DNA of 64,000 nucleotides from Thermodesulfobacteriota bacterium (GTDB taxonomy: Bacteria > Desulfobacterota > Desulfobacteria > Desulfobacterales > Desulfosudaceae), in contig JBFMDX010000004.1 in assembly GCA_040753795.1 (NCBI GenBank), positions 62,001 to 126,000 on the forward strand. The letters run 5' to 3'. The translations under genes and the position numbers were made by a program. The notes beneath the pieces are model-generated. The model searched no databases and was not told the DNA's origin. It worked only from the letters and a program-made list of their open reading frames with translations. Of the stretch, positions 33,465 through 43,047 are shown one piece after another; the first letter of the stretch is position 1; each line of letters opens with the position of its first letter.

Positions 33465-33643
33465 GTGGGGCCGGAGATGGTTTTTGGAGCGACGGTGATT
33501 GCTTTCGGGAAACAATTCAGCAAAACCCTGAGCGTTAAAAATTTCTCGCTGTTTGAGGGCGCAGCCCGAGTTCGAGAAATTTAGCGAAGGACTTTGCTGA
33601 ATCCCGAAAGCGATCCGTCGCGAAAAAAACATCCCGGCCCCAC
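33465..33643. repeat. Long imperfect hairpin 2
   Basis: A 179-bp foldback. The outer arms are GTGGGGCCGG (33465-33474) and CCGGCCCCAC (33634-33643). Inner arms include GCGACGG/CCGTCGC, GCTTTCGGGA/TCCCGAAAGC, ATTCAGCAAA/TTTGCTGAAT and AAATTTCTCG/CGAGAAATTT. The central 59 bp (33532-33590) is the reverse complement of the core of hairpin 1, whereas the outer arms are unrelated to those of hairpin 1. Confidence 0.85.
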
Positions 33644-33836
33644 TTCCTTCTTTTGCTCATGTAATCATATCGTTCAGCGCTCCATAAACACCAGCGGTGC
33701 TTTTCGCCGATCACCCCAGCCTTTACTTGATGTCGCAATCTGCGACTTCAAACTTTACATCTTCTCTGATTAGTTGAAAGTCTTTGTTATAATATGCCCC
33801 ATAGTCTTGTAAGTTGCATTCGCATGCCACTCACGC

Positions 33837-34259
33837 CTACTCTTTTGAATCCTTTCCGATCCTGGCGATGGTGCCCTGGGCCACCGCGCACAAATTCTCT
33901 TTGCCTTCACTGTTCACGAAGATCTCACAGCGGCAAACCGCTTGAGTCTTACTGGAGTAGATGACTGTCGCTCTGGCGATCAACTTGTCGCCTATGGCCG
34001 GCCGCAGGTAGTTGATCTTGAACTCCGACGTCACCACCGCCGGCCCGAGCACGCTTCCGCCCACAAACGTCAGGGCGTTGTCGGCGGCGTAGCTGATCAC
34101 GCCGCCGTGCACAAACCCGTGCTGCTGTTTCAATTGAGGCGTGACGGGAATAGTCAGTTCCGTCACCCCCGGCCCGAAGGCCGTCATCTCCGCACCGACC
34201 AGGACGCTGAACGGCTGCGTCGCCAGGACCTCTTTTCCCAGCTTCAAAAACTCATCCAT
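33837..34259 (-). CDS. PaaI-family hotdog thioesterase inside the trp operon
   Basis: A 140-aa hotdog protein. 'QQHGFVHGGVISYAADNALTFVGG' (about residues 44-67) is the PaaI-type active-site helix, with Asp in 'AADNA', and 'SEFKINYLRPAIGDKLIARATV' is the second conserved block. It probably hydrolyses an acyl-CoA. Its ATG follows the trpC stop after 1 nt, so it is translationally coupled to tryptophan genes. The metabolic link is not obvious. It is distinct from the other PaaI protein at 27155. Confidence 0.85.
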   Translation of the reverse strand: MDEFLKLGKEVLATQPFSVLVGAEMTAFGPGVTELTIPVTPQLKQQHGFVHGGVISYAADNALTFVGGSVLGPAVVTSEFKINYLRPAIGDKLIARATVIYSSKTQAVCRCEIFVNSEGKENLCAVAQGTIARIGKDSKE

Positions 34260-34260
34260 G

Positions 34261-35058
34261 TCACTCCGCCCCCTTGATCAGCCCCCGCAAAAACCCCACG
34301 GTGTCCTCGGCCCGGACAATGCTCTCACCGATGAGAAAGATGTTGATGCCCGCCTTCCGGGTCGCGCGGATGTCATCGGCCGTGCTGATGCCGCTGGCCG
34401 CCACCGGAACCTGGCCGTCCCTAAACTGCGACACCAGCCGGGTGGCCACGGCAATGTCGGTCTTAAAGGTTTTCAAATCACGGTTGTTGATGCCGATCAG
34501 CTCGGCCCCGGCTGCCGTGGCCTTGTCCAGGTCGGCAGCGTCATGCACCTCCACCAGCGGGTCAAGCCGCAGTTCCCGGCACAGAGCCAGCAGATCAGTC
34601 AGTTGCTCCGAAGACAGCATGCGCACGATCAGCAGAGCCGCGTCCGCTCCGGCGGCCGCGGCTTCGTAAAACTGGTAGGGGTCAATCAGAAAGTCCTTAC
34701 GCAGCACCGGCAGACTCACGGCCTTTCGCGCGGCGACCAGGTCGTCCAGGAAGCCTTTGAAAAACTGCTGGTCCGTAAGCACGGAAATGGCGGCGGCCCC
34801 GCCCGCCTCATACCGCCGGGCATAGTCGCCGGCGTCCATATCGCCGCGGATGATGCCCTTGGAGGGCGAGGCCCGCTTGATCTCGGCAATGATGCCGATG
34901 CCATTTTCATGGGCCTGACGCAGTCGGCCGATAAACGGACGTTGGCCCTCCCGCTGCTCGGCTCGGTTCCGCAGGGCACTCGCCGGTTCCCTTTTCCTGG
35001 CCGCCGCGATTTCTTCCTTTTTGGCGGCCGCTATTTTTTCTAAAATGTTTTCGGCCAT
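34261..35058 (-). CDS. trpC: Indole-3-glycerol phosphate synthase
   Basis: A 265-aa TIM-barrel enzyme. 'IIAEIKRASPSKGII' has the catalytic Lys and phosphate-binding residues, followed by 'SVLTDQQFFKG', 'VLRKDFLIDPYQ' and 'IGINNRDLKTFKTD'. It converts carboxyphenylamino-deoxyribulose phosphate to indole-3-glycerol phosphate. It is monofunctional, since trpF is a separate gene in the same operon. It lies 14 nt after trpD and just before the thioesterase gene. Confidence 0.97.
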   Translation of the reverse strand: MAENILEKIAAAKKEEIAAARKREPASALRNRAEQREGQRPFIGRLRQAHENGIGIIAEIKRASPSKGIIRGDMDAGDYARRYEAGGAAAISVLTDQQFFKGFLDDLVAARKAVSLPVLRKDFLIDPYQFYEAAAAGADAALLIVRMLSSEQLTDLLALCRELRLDPLVEVHDAADLDKATAAGAELIGINNRDLKTFKTDIAVATRLVSQFRDGQVPVAASGISTADDIRATRKAGINIFLIGESIVRAEDTVGFLRGLIKGAE

Positions 35059-35072
35059 GATCTTTTCCCGGG

Positions 35073-36092
35073 CTATCCGTTTCGCCGCGTAAAATCCACC
35101 AGTTGCTCCAGCTTGGCCAGAGCCTTGCCGCTTTCAATGATTTCATTGGCCAGCTGAACACCTTCAGCCAACTTGTCGGCCTTTCCCGCCGCCACCAGGG
35201 CCGCCCCGGCATTAATGGCCACGATGTTCCTCCGGGCGCCTCTTTCCCGTCCGCTTAAAATATTCAGCGTAATCTCCGCGTTCTCTTCCGGAGCGCCGCC
35301 GTTAAGATCATCCGGGCGAGCGGTTTCCCCGAAGAATTGCTCCGGAGAAATGTCGTAGGTGGTCACGGCCTTATCCTTCAGCTCCGAAACGCGGGTGGGG
35401 GCGCACACGGAGATTTCATCCAGCCCGTCGTGGCCATGAACCACAAAGGCCCGCCGGGTGCCCAGCAGGTTGAGGGAATTGGCCACCATCTCCGTGAGCT
35501 GGGGGGCGAACACGCCCAGCACCTGGCAGTTGGCGCCGGCCGGATTGGTCAACGGGCCCAGGATGTTAAAGATACTGCGCACACCCAGTTCCTTGCGGGG
35601 ACCGGCGGCGAACTTCATGGCCCCGTGAAACAACGGCGCGAACAGAAAACCGATGTTGATTTCATTGATGGCCTCTTCGGCCACCTCCGGCTCGGTGTTC
35701 AGTTTCACGCCCAGGGCCTCCAGCACGTCGGCGCTGCCGCATTTGCTGGAAATGGAGCGGTTGCCGTGCTTGGCCACGGTGACGCCGGCGCCGGCCACGA
35801 CAAAGGCGGCGGTGGTGGAAATGTTGAAGGTGCCGGACTTGTCGCCGCCGGTGCCGCAGGTGTCCACCACGATGGTCGACGAGGCCTGGACACGGGTGGC
35901 TTTCTGGCGCATGGCCTCGGCCGCTCCGGCCAGCTCTTCAAAAGTTTCGCCCTTGGCGGCCAGGGTCGCGATAAAGGCGCCGATCTGGGCATCGGTCAGG
36001 TTTCCGGAAAAAATTTCGGAAAACACGGCCGCGATCTCTTCCCGGGCCAGATTCTGCCGGGCAATGAGTTTGGTTAGTATCTGTGAAAACAT
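35073..36092 (-). CDS. trpD: Anthranilate phosphoribosyltransferase
   Basis: A 339-aa enzyme. The PRPP-binding loop is 'VDTCGTGGDKSGTFNISTTAA', followed by 'KHGNRSISSKCGSADVLEALG' and the anthranilate site 'FAPLFHGAMKF'. It transfers phosphoribose from PRPP to anthranilate. It is of normal length and is monofunctional, with the glutamine amidotransferase TrpG encoded separately 48 nt upstream. Confidence 0.97.
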   Translation of the reverse strand: MFSQILTKLIARQNLAREEIAAVFSEIFSGNLTDAQIGAFIATLAAKGETFEELAGAAEAMRQKATRVQASSTIVVDTCGTGGDKSGTFNISTTAAFVVAGAGVTVAKHGNRSISSKCGSADVLEALGVKLNTEPEVAEEAINEINIGFLFAPLFHGAMKFAAGPRKELGVRSIFNILGPLTNPAGANCQVLGVFAPQLTEMVANSLNLLGTRRAFVVHGHDGLDEISVCAPTRVSELKDKAVTTYDISPEQFFGETARPDDLNGGAPEENAEITLNILSGRERGARRNIVAINAGAALVAAGKADKLAEGVQLANEIIESGKALAKLEQLVDFTRRNG

Positions 36093-36140
36093 TTTCCCCT
36101 CCTAATTAATTATCCCCTTTTTATTCATAATTCAGCCGCC

Positions 36141-36710
36141 TTATACTGTCAACCGCAGGAAATTTTTAATGATTCTTTTCCCCTTGGGCGTCATGATCGA
36201 CTCGGGGTGGAACTGAATACCCTCGGTAGGATGAGTCCGGTGCCGGATGCCCATGATTTCGCCGTCGGCCGTCTCGGCCGTGATTTCCAGGCAGTCCGGC
36301 ATGGTCTCCCGGACCACCGCCAGGGAGTGATAGCGCATGGCATCAAACGGCGAGGGAATGCCTTCGAAAATGGTTTTCCCGTCGGTGGTCACGGCCGAGG
36401 TCTTGCCGTGCATGATGGACTTGGCCAGGTCCACCTTGCCGCCGAAGGCCTCGGCAATGGCCTGGTGTCCCAGACAGACACCGAGAATCGGGATCTTTCC
36501 GGACAGGGCCCGGATCAGCTCCATGGATATACCCGCTTCCGCCGGCCGCCCCGGCCCGGGCGAGATGACCAGATGCGACGGCGTCATCCCGCATACTTCG
36601 GCCACGGTCCGGTCGTCGTTGCGAATGACCGCGACATCGGCCGACAGCATCCGCAGATACTGGACCAGGTTGTAAGTAAAGGAATCGTAATTGTCTATCA
36701 TCAGGATCAT
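36141..36710 (-). CDS. trpG: Anthranilate synthase glutamine amidotransferase subunit
   Basis: A 189-aa class I amidotransferase. The triad is visible as Cys in 'GVCLGHQAIAEAFGG', and His and Glu in 'GIQFHPESIMTPKG'. It supplies ammonia from glutamine to TrpE. It could also serve para-aminobenzoate synthase, but its position directly after trpE (15 nt) fixes its main role. 'SPGPGRPAEAG' is the conserved loop. Confidence 0.97.
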   Translation of the reverse strand: MILMIDNYDSFTYNLVQYLRMLSADVAVIRNDDRTVAEVCGMTPSHLVISPGPGRPAEAGISMELIRALSGKIPILGVCLGHQAIAEAFGGKVDLAKSIMHGKTSAVTTDGKTIFEGIPSPFDAMRYHSLAVVRETMPDCLEITAETADGEIMGIRHRTHPTEGIQFHPESIMTPKGKRIIKNFLRLTV

Positions 36711-36725
36711 GGCAAGCTCCTTCTT

Positions 36726-38243
<1,518 letters not shown>

Positions 38244-38266
38244 AGTCTCTCCTTGTCATAAAATAC

Positions 38267-38299
38267 AACAGGCCGCGGGTTGTCTTGCCGCGGCCTGTT
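38267..38299 (-). promoter_or_regulatory. Second leader hairpin next to the trpE ribosome site
   Basis: A perfect 12-bp stem, AACAGGCCGCGG (38267-38278) and CCGCGGCCTGTT (38288-38299), with a 9-nt loop. Together with the attenuator stem the leader carries three copies of the self-complementary CCGCGG, so alternative pairings with the attenuator are possible. On the minus strand it is followed by GTATTTTA and then the trpE ribosome site. Confidence 0.7.
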
Positions 38300-38304
38300 C
38301 CAAA

Positions 38305-38344
38305 ACAAAAAACCGCGGACATCATTTTGCGATTGCCCACGGTT
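38305..38344 (-). terminator. trp operon attenuator
   Basis: On the minus strand AACCGTGGGC (38335-38344) pairs with GTCCGCGGTT (38311-38320) across a 14-nt loop and is followed by a run of T. It sits 34 bp after the stop of the leader peptide, which contains four Trp codons, so it is the regulated transcription terminator of the trp operon. Confidence 0.8.
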
Positions 38345-38378
38345 TTGATTTTTTCGTTTTATTTGTTGATTCGGCTGA

Positions 38379-38483
38379 TCAGACTCCGTCGGCAGACCGC
38401 AAACGCCAGGCCCGCCACCACCAGTTGCCGTTGTAATTAATTCTGACTTTTTTTGCCTGTTGAATATTCATTCGAATTTCCAT
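38379..38483 (-). CDS. trpL: trp leader peptide
   Basis: A 34-codon frame (ATG 38481-38483, stop 38379-38381) with a Trp-rich stretch 'NWWWRAW' at residues 20-26, four Trp codons out of six. A second in-frame ATG at 38471 would give 30 aa and has GGA 8 nt upstream, so it may be the true start. When charged tRNA-Trp is scarce, the ribosome would stall on these codons and prevent formation of the attenuator at 38305-38344. The gene is too short for routine annotation. Confidence 0.85.
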   Translation of the reverse strand: MEIRMNIQQAKKVRINYNGNWWWRAWRLRSADGV

Positions 38484-38505
38484 AAAAACAATTTGTATGG
38501 GCTTT

Positions 38506-38534
38506 TTAATATGGTATTGAAAACCAGTTGTCAA
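38506..38534 (-). promoter_or_regulatory. Promoter of the trp operon
   Basis: TTGACA at 38529-38534 and TATTAA at 38506-38511 with a 17-bp spacer, on the minus strand. Transcription would start near 38499, 15-30 bp before the leader peptide. The -35 lies just upstream of the divergent cinA start at 38558. No TrpR-type operator was recognised. Confidence 0.7.
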
Positions 38535-38557
38535 TAACATTTTTAAGGCGTGTTCCT

Positions 38558-39799
38558 ATGCGTGCTGAAATCCTGGCCACCGGCAACGAGGTGCTGACCG
38601 GAACCATCGTCGACAGCAACTCCGCCTTTATCGCGGCGGCCCTGGAAGAGACCGGCATCGAGGTCCGGCGCCACACCTGCGTGGGCGACGATATTGAGCT
38701 GATCGCCGCCGCCGTGCGGGAAATCGCCGGCCGGGCCGACGTGGCCCTGATCACCGGCGGGCTGGGGCCGACCGGCGACGACCTGACGGCCGAGGCCGTG
38801 GCCCGGGCCGCCGGCGTGAGACTGGCCTTTGACGAAACAGCCGGTGCCTCGGTGCGGCGGTTCTTTGAAGAACGCGGCATGAAAATGCGGGAAACCGATC
38901 CCAAGCAAACCCTGCTTCCCGAAGGAGCGGTCTGCATCCCCAACAGCGTCGGTTCAGCGCCCGGCTTTTCTCTGAATGTGGGCAGGTGCCGGGTGTATGT
39001 GATGCCGGGTGTGCCCTTTGAAATGGAAATCATGATGACCGCCTCCGTGCTGCCGGATATCGTTTCCCGCCAGGCCGGAGGGAACCTTCATGCAGCCGGC
39101 CGGACCCTGTCGGTGTTCGGTCTTCCGGAATCCGAGGTGGGGCGCCTGATCGCCGGCATCCCGGAGCGGTTTCCCGGCGCGCGCTACGGCATCCGTGTCT
39201 CTTTCCCGGAAATGTTCGTCAGGATCTCCACCCGCGACCAGCGCAAGGACGCCGCTGAAGCTTTGGTGGAAAAGGCCGCCCGCTGGACGCAGGAGACCAT
39301 CGGCGAGTGCGTTTTTTCCGGGCAGGGGCTGTCCCTTCCGGCCGAGGTGGGCCGGCTGCTGGCGGAAAAGAAGAAAACCGTGGCCGTAGCGGAAAGCTGC
39401 ACCGGCGGCCTGGTGGGCCACCTGCTGACCAACAATCCCGGCAGTTCCGATTATTTTCTGCTTTCCGCGGTCACCTATGCCAACACGGCCAAGACGGCCG
39501 TGATCGGGGTCCCGCAGGAAACCATCGACCGGTATGGCGCCGTCTCCGAAGAAACCGCCCGGGCCATGGCCGCCGGCGTCCGCCGCCTGACCGGCGCCGA
39601 CTACGGGCTGGCCATAAGCGGCATTGCCGGTCCGTCCGGCGGATCCACCGACAAGCCCGTCGGCACCGTCTGCATCGGCCTGGCCGCGCCCGAAGGAGAA
39701 TTCGGACGTACGCTGAAACTTTCCTTTCAGAACCGGTCCATGAACAAGCGGATTTTCGCCTTCGCCGCCCTGGAAATGCTGCGCAGGCAGCTCCGGTAG
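38558..39799 (+). CDS. cinA: CinA family nicotinamide mononucleotide deamidase / competence-damage protein
   Basis: A 413-aa two-domain protein. The N-terminal MoaB-like domain has 'AEILATGNEVLTGTIVDSN' and 'LITGGLGPTGDDLTAEAVA'. The C-terminal PncC amidohydrolase domain has 'AESCTGGLVGHLLTNNPGSSDYF' and 'GIAGPSGGSTDKPVGTVCIGLA'. Together they would hydrolyse ADP-ribose-type pyrophosphates and deamidate NMN in pyridine-nucleotide salvage. The ATG at 38558 gives the standard family N-terminus. The frame is open from a TTG at 38528. It is divergent from the trp operon. Confidence 0.93.
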   Translation: MRAEILATGNEVLTGTIVDSNSAFIAAALEETGIEVRRHTCVGDDIELIAAAVREIAGRADVALITGGLGPTGDDLTAEAVARAAGVRLAFDETAGASVRRFFEERGMKMRETDPKQTLLPEGAVCIPNSVGSAPGFSLNVGRCRVYVMPGVPFEMEIMMTASVLPDIVSRQAGGNLHAAGRTLSVFGLPESEVGRLIAGIPERFPGARYGIRVSFPEMFVRISTRDQRKDAAEALVEKAARWTQETIGECVFSGQGLSLPAEVGRLLAEKKKTVAVAESCTGGLVGHLLTNNPGSSDYFLLSAVTYANTAKTAVIGVPQETIDRYGAVSEETARAMAAGVRRLTGADYGLAISGIAGPSGGSTDKPVGTVCIGLAAPEGEFGRTLKLSFQNRSMNKRIFAFAALEMLRRQLR

Positions 39800-39855
39800 T
39801 GCGGACCCTGTTTCCTTGATGACAGCAAAACTTCCGGATAGGACTTTGTTGCCTG

Positions 39856-40041
39856 AAGGGTTCAAGGGTCCGAGGATTCAAGGGGTCGAGGGTAAGGAAT
39901 TTTTTATAGTAGATTATAGCTCAAGGTTGGATAATCAATGAACAGGGTTGACTAATGGCTGTAAAATTGGACGCAAGGCTGGATGGATTGAGAGCTTCTA
40001 TAATCCCTTGACCCCTTGAATCCTCTACCCCTAGAACCCTT
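39856..40041. repeat. Long inverted repeat between cinA and amidohydrolase
   Basis: Arms of about 37 bp, 39856-39892 and 40005-40041, are imperfect inverted copies made of GGGTTCAAGG / GGATTCAAGGGG type units, enclosing about 112 bp of AT-richer sequence. It has no coding content. It occupies most of the 264-bp gap, and it may also act as a terminator for cinA. Confidence 0.75.
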
Positions 40042-40063
40042 TTTGCAAGCGAAAGTATAGCCA

Positions 40064-41248
40064 GTGACACCCAGTCTTAACTATATCAGCAACGCCATCG
40101 TCAAGGCCGGCTCCCTTATCAACGGCATGGGCAGCCCGGTGAGAATCAGTGTTTTTCTGCATATTGAAAACGGTCGCATCGCGGCCATATCCGGTATCCG
40201 GCCGAATGTTGACCTGCCGCTGGTGGATCTGGGCGGCTGCACGATTCTGCCCGGTTTTATCGACTGCCATGTGCATCTGTTCATGAACGCCGAAACTTCC
40301 GGAGAAACCCGCGCCAACCTTTTTTCGGCGGATTACGACACCCTCCGGCCGGTCATCCGCCGGAATGTCGATCGGCTGGCAGCGCGTGGCGTGGCGGCCG
40401 TCCGGGACGGGGGAGATCCCGGCGCCCATGCCGTCCGCTATAAAAACGAATTCCTCAGCGGCGAAAACACCCCCCTGCGCGTCATGGCCGCGGGCCGGGC
40501 CTTCTACAAGCCGGGCCGTTACGGAAAAATCGTCGGTGGTCCGGCCGTCAACGGCAACCGGCTGCTGGCCGCCGTCGGCCGCAGTATGGAAACCGCCGAC
40601 CACGTCAAGCTGATCAACTCCGGCATCAACAGCCTGAAGATATTCGGCGAGCAGACCGAGCCGCAATTCCTCGTCGATGAACTCAAGGCCGTGGTCCGCC
40701 TGGCCAGGAAGAACAGGAAGAAGATCATGGTTCACGCCAACGGTGAGGTTCCGGTCAAAGAAGCCGTTGAGGCCGGGGTCGATTCCATCGAACACGGATA
40801 TTTCATGGGCCGGGACAACCTGGAGCGCATGGCGGAAAAAGGCGTCTTCTGGGTGCCCACCGCCAGCCCCATGCAGGCTTTCGCCCAGATGGGCCAGGAA
40901 GGCGGCGACGTGGCTGCCCGGAACCTGGAAAGCCAGATGGAACAGATTGCGTTTGCCAGACGAATCGGGGTACAGATCGCCCTGGGAACCGACGCGGGCA
41001 GTCCCGGCGTCTACCATGGCGACAGCGTCATTAAGGAACTGAGCCTGCTGCTGGACGCGGGCTATTCCGTGGAACAAGCGGTTCATTGCGCGACTTCAAA
41101 CGGGGCCGAGTTGCTGGGATTGACCAATCTCGGCTGCCTGGCGCCCGGTCTGCCGGCTTTTTTTATCGCCGTCCCGGGCTCTGTTGAAAACATCCCCAAA
41201 AGCTTAAAGCAGATTCAGGTGTTCCGGCCGGCCGACGGAGAAGGGTAG
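40064..41248 (+). CDS. Metal-dependent amidohydrolase
   Basis: A 394-aa amidohydrolase of the imidazolonepropionase/prolidase-like group. Metal ligands are visible as HxH in 'IDCHVHLF', His in 'IMVHANGEV', His in 'DSIEHGYF' and Asp in 'LGTDAGSPG'. The N-terminal 'ENGRIAAISG' and C-terminal 'TSNGAELLGL' form the composite beta domain. The substrate is not known, perhaps an amide or a cyclic amide. The start is GTG at 40064, with no good ribosome site and no nearby ATG that keeps the N-terminal domain. No operon partner. Confidence 0.8.
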   Translation: MTPSLNYISNAIVKAGSLINGMGSPVRISVFLHIENGRIAAISGIRPNVDLPLVDLGGCTILPGFIDCHVHLFMNAETSGETRANLFSADYDTLRPVIRRNVDRLAARGVAAVRDGGDPGAHAVRYKNEFLSGENTPLRVMAAGRAFYKPGRYGKIVGGPAVNGNRLLAAVGRSMETADHVKLINSGINSLKIFGEQTEPQFLVDELKAVVRLARKNRKKIMVHANGEVPVKEAVEAGVDSIEHGYFMGRDNLERMAEKGVFWVPTASPMQAFAQMGQEGGDVAARNLESQMEQIAFARRIGVQIALGTDAGSPGVYHGDSVIKELSLLLDAGYSVEQAVHCATSNGAELLGLTNLGCLAPGLPAFFIAVPGSVENIPKSLKQIQVFRPADGEG

Positions 41249-41330
41249 CTACCGGATCTCTCCTGGCGTCGCTGGATTTTTGGCGGCAACTGCGATATGG
41301 TCGATGTGTTAAAAATTCAGGACCATTGAT

Positions 41331-42320
41331 ATGAACCGCACCCGCTGGCTTGTTTTTTCCATCAGCGTTTTTGTGTTTTCCACCATCGCCCTGGGCATCT
41401 CCCTGTGGCTGTTTATTTACTGGTACATCAAGGTCAGGAGCGGGCTCCAGTCTTTGATGATCCGGTTTAACATCAGCCAGACGGACGTGGCCTCGGTTCA
41501 CACCTGGGTGGTCATCACCGTGCTCTCCATCCTGGTGGGGCTGATTCTGATCGGGCTCTTCCTCATCTTTTATTATAACCTGAAAGCCTTTCAGCTCTTC
41601 CGCATGCAGAAGAACTTCATCGACAACTTCACCCATGAACTGAAAACGCCGGTCACCTCCCTGCGGCTTTTTCTGGAAACCTTTCTGCGGCACGATCTCA
41701 AAAGAGAGGAGCAGGTCAAGTACCTGAATGCCATGATCGAGGACGTCAACCGCCTCTCCTCGACCATCGGCAGCATCCTTAACCTGGCCGAGATCCAGGG
41801 AAAAACCTACGCCGGCCACTTTGAGGTCCGGGACATTGTCTCCTTTACCTCCCGGTTTATCGAAAAAAACCGGCATGTGTTTAAAAACGCCGTCATCCGC
41901 ATGGACAACCGGACCAGCGATCCCTGCTGTTTCTGCCGCATCAACGACAACCTGTTTGAAATGCTGCTGATGAACCTGCTGACCAATGCCGTTAAATACA
42001 ACACCTCCCGAACCCCCCGGGTCGATATTCTTTTTGAACAGCAGAACAACAAATATATTGTCCGCTTCATCGACAACGGCATCGGCATTCCCCGGTCCGA
42101 ACGGAAAAAAATATTCAAAAAATTCTACCAGGCCGGCGATGCCCAGACGCGGTCGGCCAAGGGCAACGGCCTGGGCCTCTATCTGGTCGCCGGCATCGTC
42201 AAGGTTCACCGCGGAACCATTCAGGTAGAGGCCGCTCCCGGCGACAGCGGTACGGATTTTACGGTGACCCTGCCGGCTGCCGAAACGCCGGCGGCAGGAG
42301 AAGAGGAGGGCCGGACATGA
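41331..42320 (+). CDS. Membrane sensor histidine kinase
   Basis: A 329-aa kinase with two transmembrane spans (about residues 6-32 and 58-82) enclosing a short periplasmic loop of about 25 residues. The phosphorylated histidine is His102 in 'NFTHELKTPVTSL'. ATP-binding boxes are 'LLTNAVKYN' (N), 'DNGIGIP' (G1) and 'GNGLGLYLVAGIVKVHRG' (G2). The very short sensor loop suggests sensing within the membrane or through a partner. Its stop overlaps the response regulator ATG by 4 nt. The stimulus is unknown. Confidence 0.93.
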   Translation: MNRTRWLVFSISVFVFSTIALGISLWLFIYWYIKVRSGLQSLMIRFNISQTDVASVHTWVVITVLSILVGLILIGLFLIFYYNLKAFQLFRMQKNFIDNFTHELKTPVTSLRLFLETFLRHDLKREEQVKYLNAMIEDVNRLSSTIGSILNLAEIQGKTYAGHFEVRDIVSFTSRFIEKNRHVFKNAVIRMDNRTSDPCCFCRINDNLFEMLLMNLLTNAVKYNTSRTPRVDILFEQQNNKYIVRFIDNGIGIPRSERKKIFKKFYQAGDAQTRSAKGNGLGLYLVAGIVKVHRGTIQVEAAPGDSGTDFTVTLPAAETPAAGEEEGRT

Positions 42321-43042
42321 ACCACTCAAGCGCCAGACGGATTCTGATCATCGAGGATGAAAGCCATATCGCCGAGGCATTGAAACTGAACCTGTCCATG
42401 AAGGACTATGAGGTGATCTGGGCGCCGGACGGTATGTCCGGCCTGGATCTATGGAAAAAGGAAAATCCGGACCTGATCGTGCTGGATATCATGCTGCCGG
42501 GCATCGACGGTTTTTCGGTTCTCCAGCGCATCCGCCTGGAGGACGAAAAGCTGCCGGTTCTGATCCTGTCGGCCAAAACGGAACCGGCCGACAAGGTAAA
42601 AGGCCTGTCCTGCGGGGTGGACGACTACCTGACCAAACCCTTTGACCTGGAGGAATTCCTGCTGCGGGTGGAGCGCCTGCTGACCCGGTCCGCCTGGAGC
42701 AAGCAGCAGATGCCCGCGGCTTCGGTTCCATCCGTTTATTCCTTCGGCGGCAACACCATCAATTTTGACACCCTCCAGGCCGACTGTCGCATGGGCCTGA
42801 TCACCCTGACCGAGCAGGAGGCCACGCTCTTAAAGCTTTTCATCGCCAACCAGGGAAAGAATCTTTCGCGCAAGCAACTGCTGGAAATCGGCTGGGGATA
42901 CACCGGCGGCACCACCACCCGGACCATCGACAACTTTATCGTGCGGCTGCGCAAGTATTTTGAGAAGAACCCGAAAAAACCCCGGCACTTTCAAAGCGTC
43001 CGGGCCGTGGGTTATCTGTTCGATCCTGATCCGGGAAAGTAA
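42317..43042 (+). CDS. OmpR-family response regulator
   Basis: A 241-aa two-domain regulator. The receiver domain has acidic residues in 'IIEDESH', phospho-acceptor Asp57 in 'LIVLDIMLPG' and Lys in 'LTKPFDLEEF'. The C-terminal winged helix ends with 'TRTIDNFIVRLRKYFEKNPKKPRHFQSVRAVGYLF'. It is coupled to the histidine kinase by an ATGA overlap. Target genes are not identifiable. It converges with the PaaK-like gene, with 5 bp between stops. Confidence 0.95.
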   Translation: MNHSSARRILIIEDESHIAEALKLNLSMKDYEVIWAPDGMSGLDLWKKENPDLIVLDIMLPGIDGFSVLQRIRLEDEKLPVLILSAKTEPADKVKGLSCGVDDYLTKPFDLEEFLLRVERLLTRSAWSKQQMPAASVPSVYSFGGNTINFDTLQADCRMGLITLTEQEATLLKLFIANQGKNLSRKQLLEIGWGYTGGTTTRTIDNFIVRLRKYFEKNPKKPRHFQSVRAVGYLFDPDPGK

Positions 43043-43047
43043 GACTG

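Noticed and set aside
33429-33738. Two 67-aa frames (minus strand) with similar 'SLNFSNSG' segments
   Set aside because: The similarity is due to the repeated hairpin core being read through. Neither frame has a ribosome site or a domain.
41163-42329. 388-aa frame antisense to the histidine kinase
   Set aside because: Asp/Gln/Gly-rich translation mirrors the kinase codons. The kinase boxes on the other strand are unambiguous.
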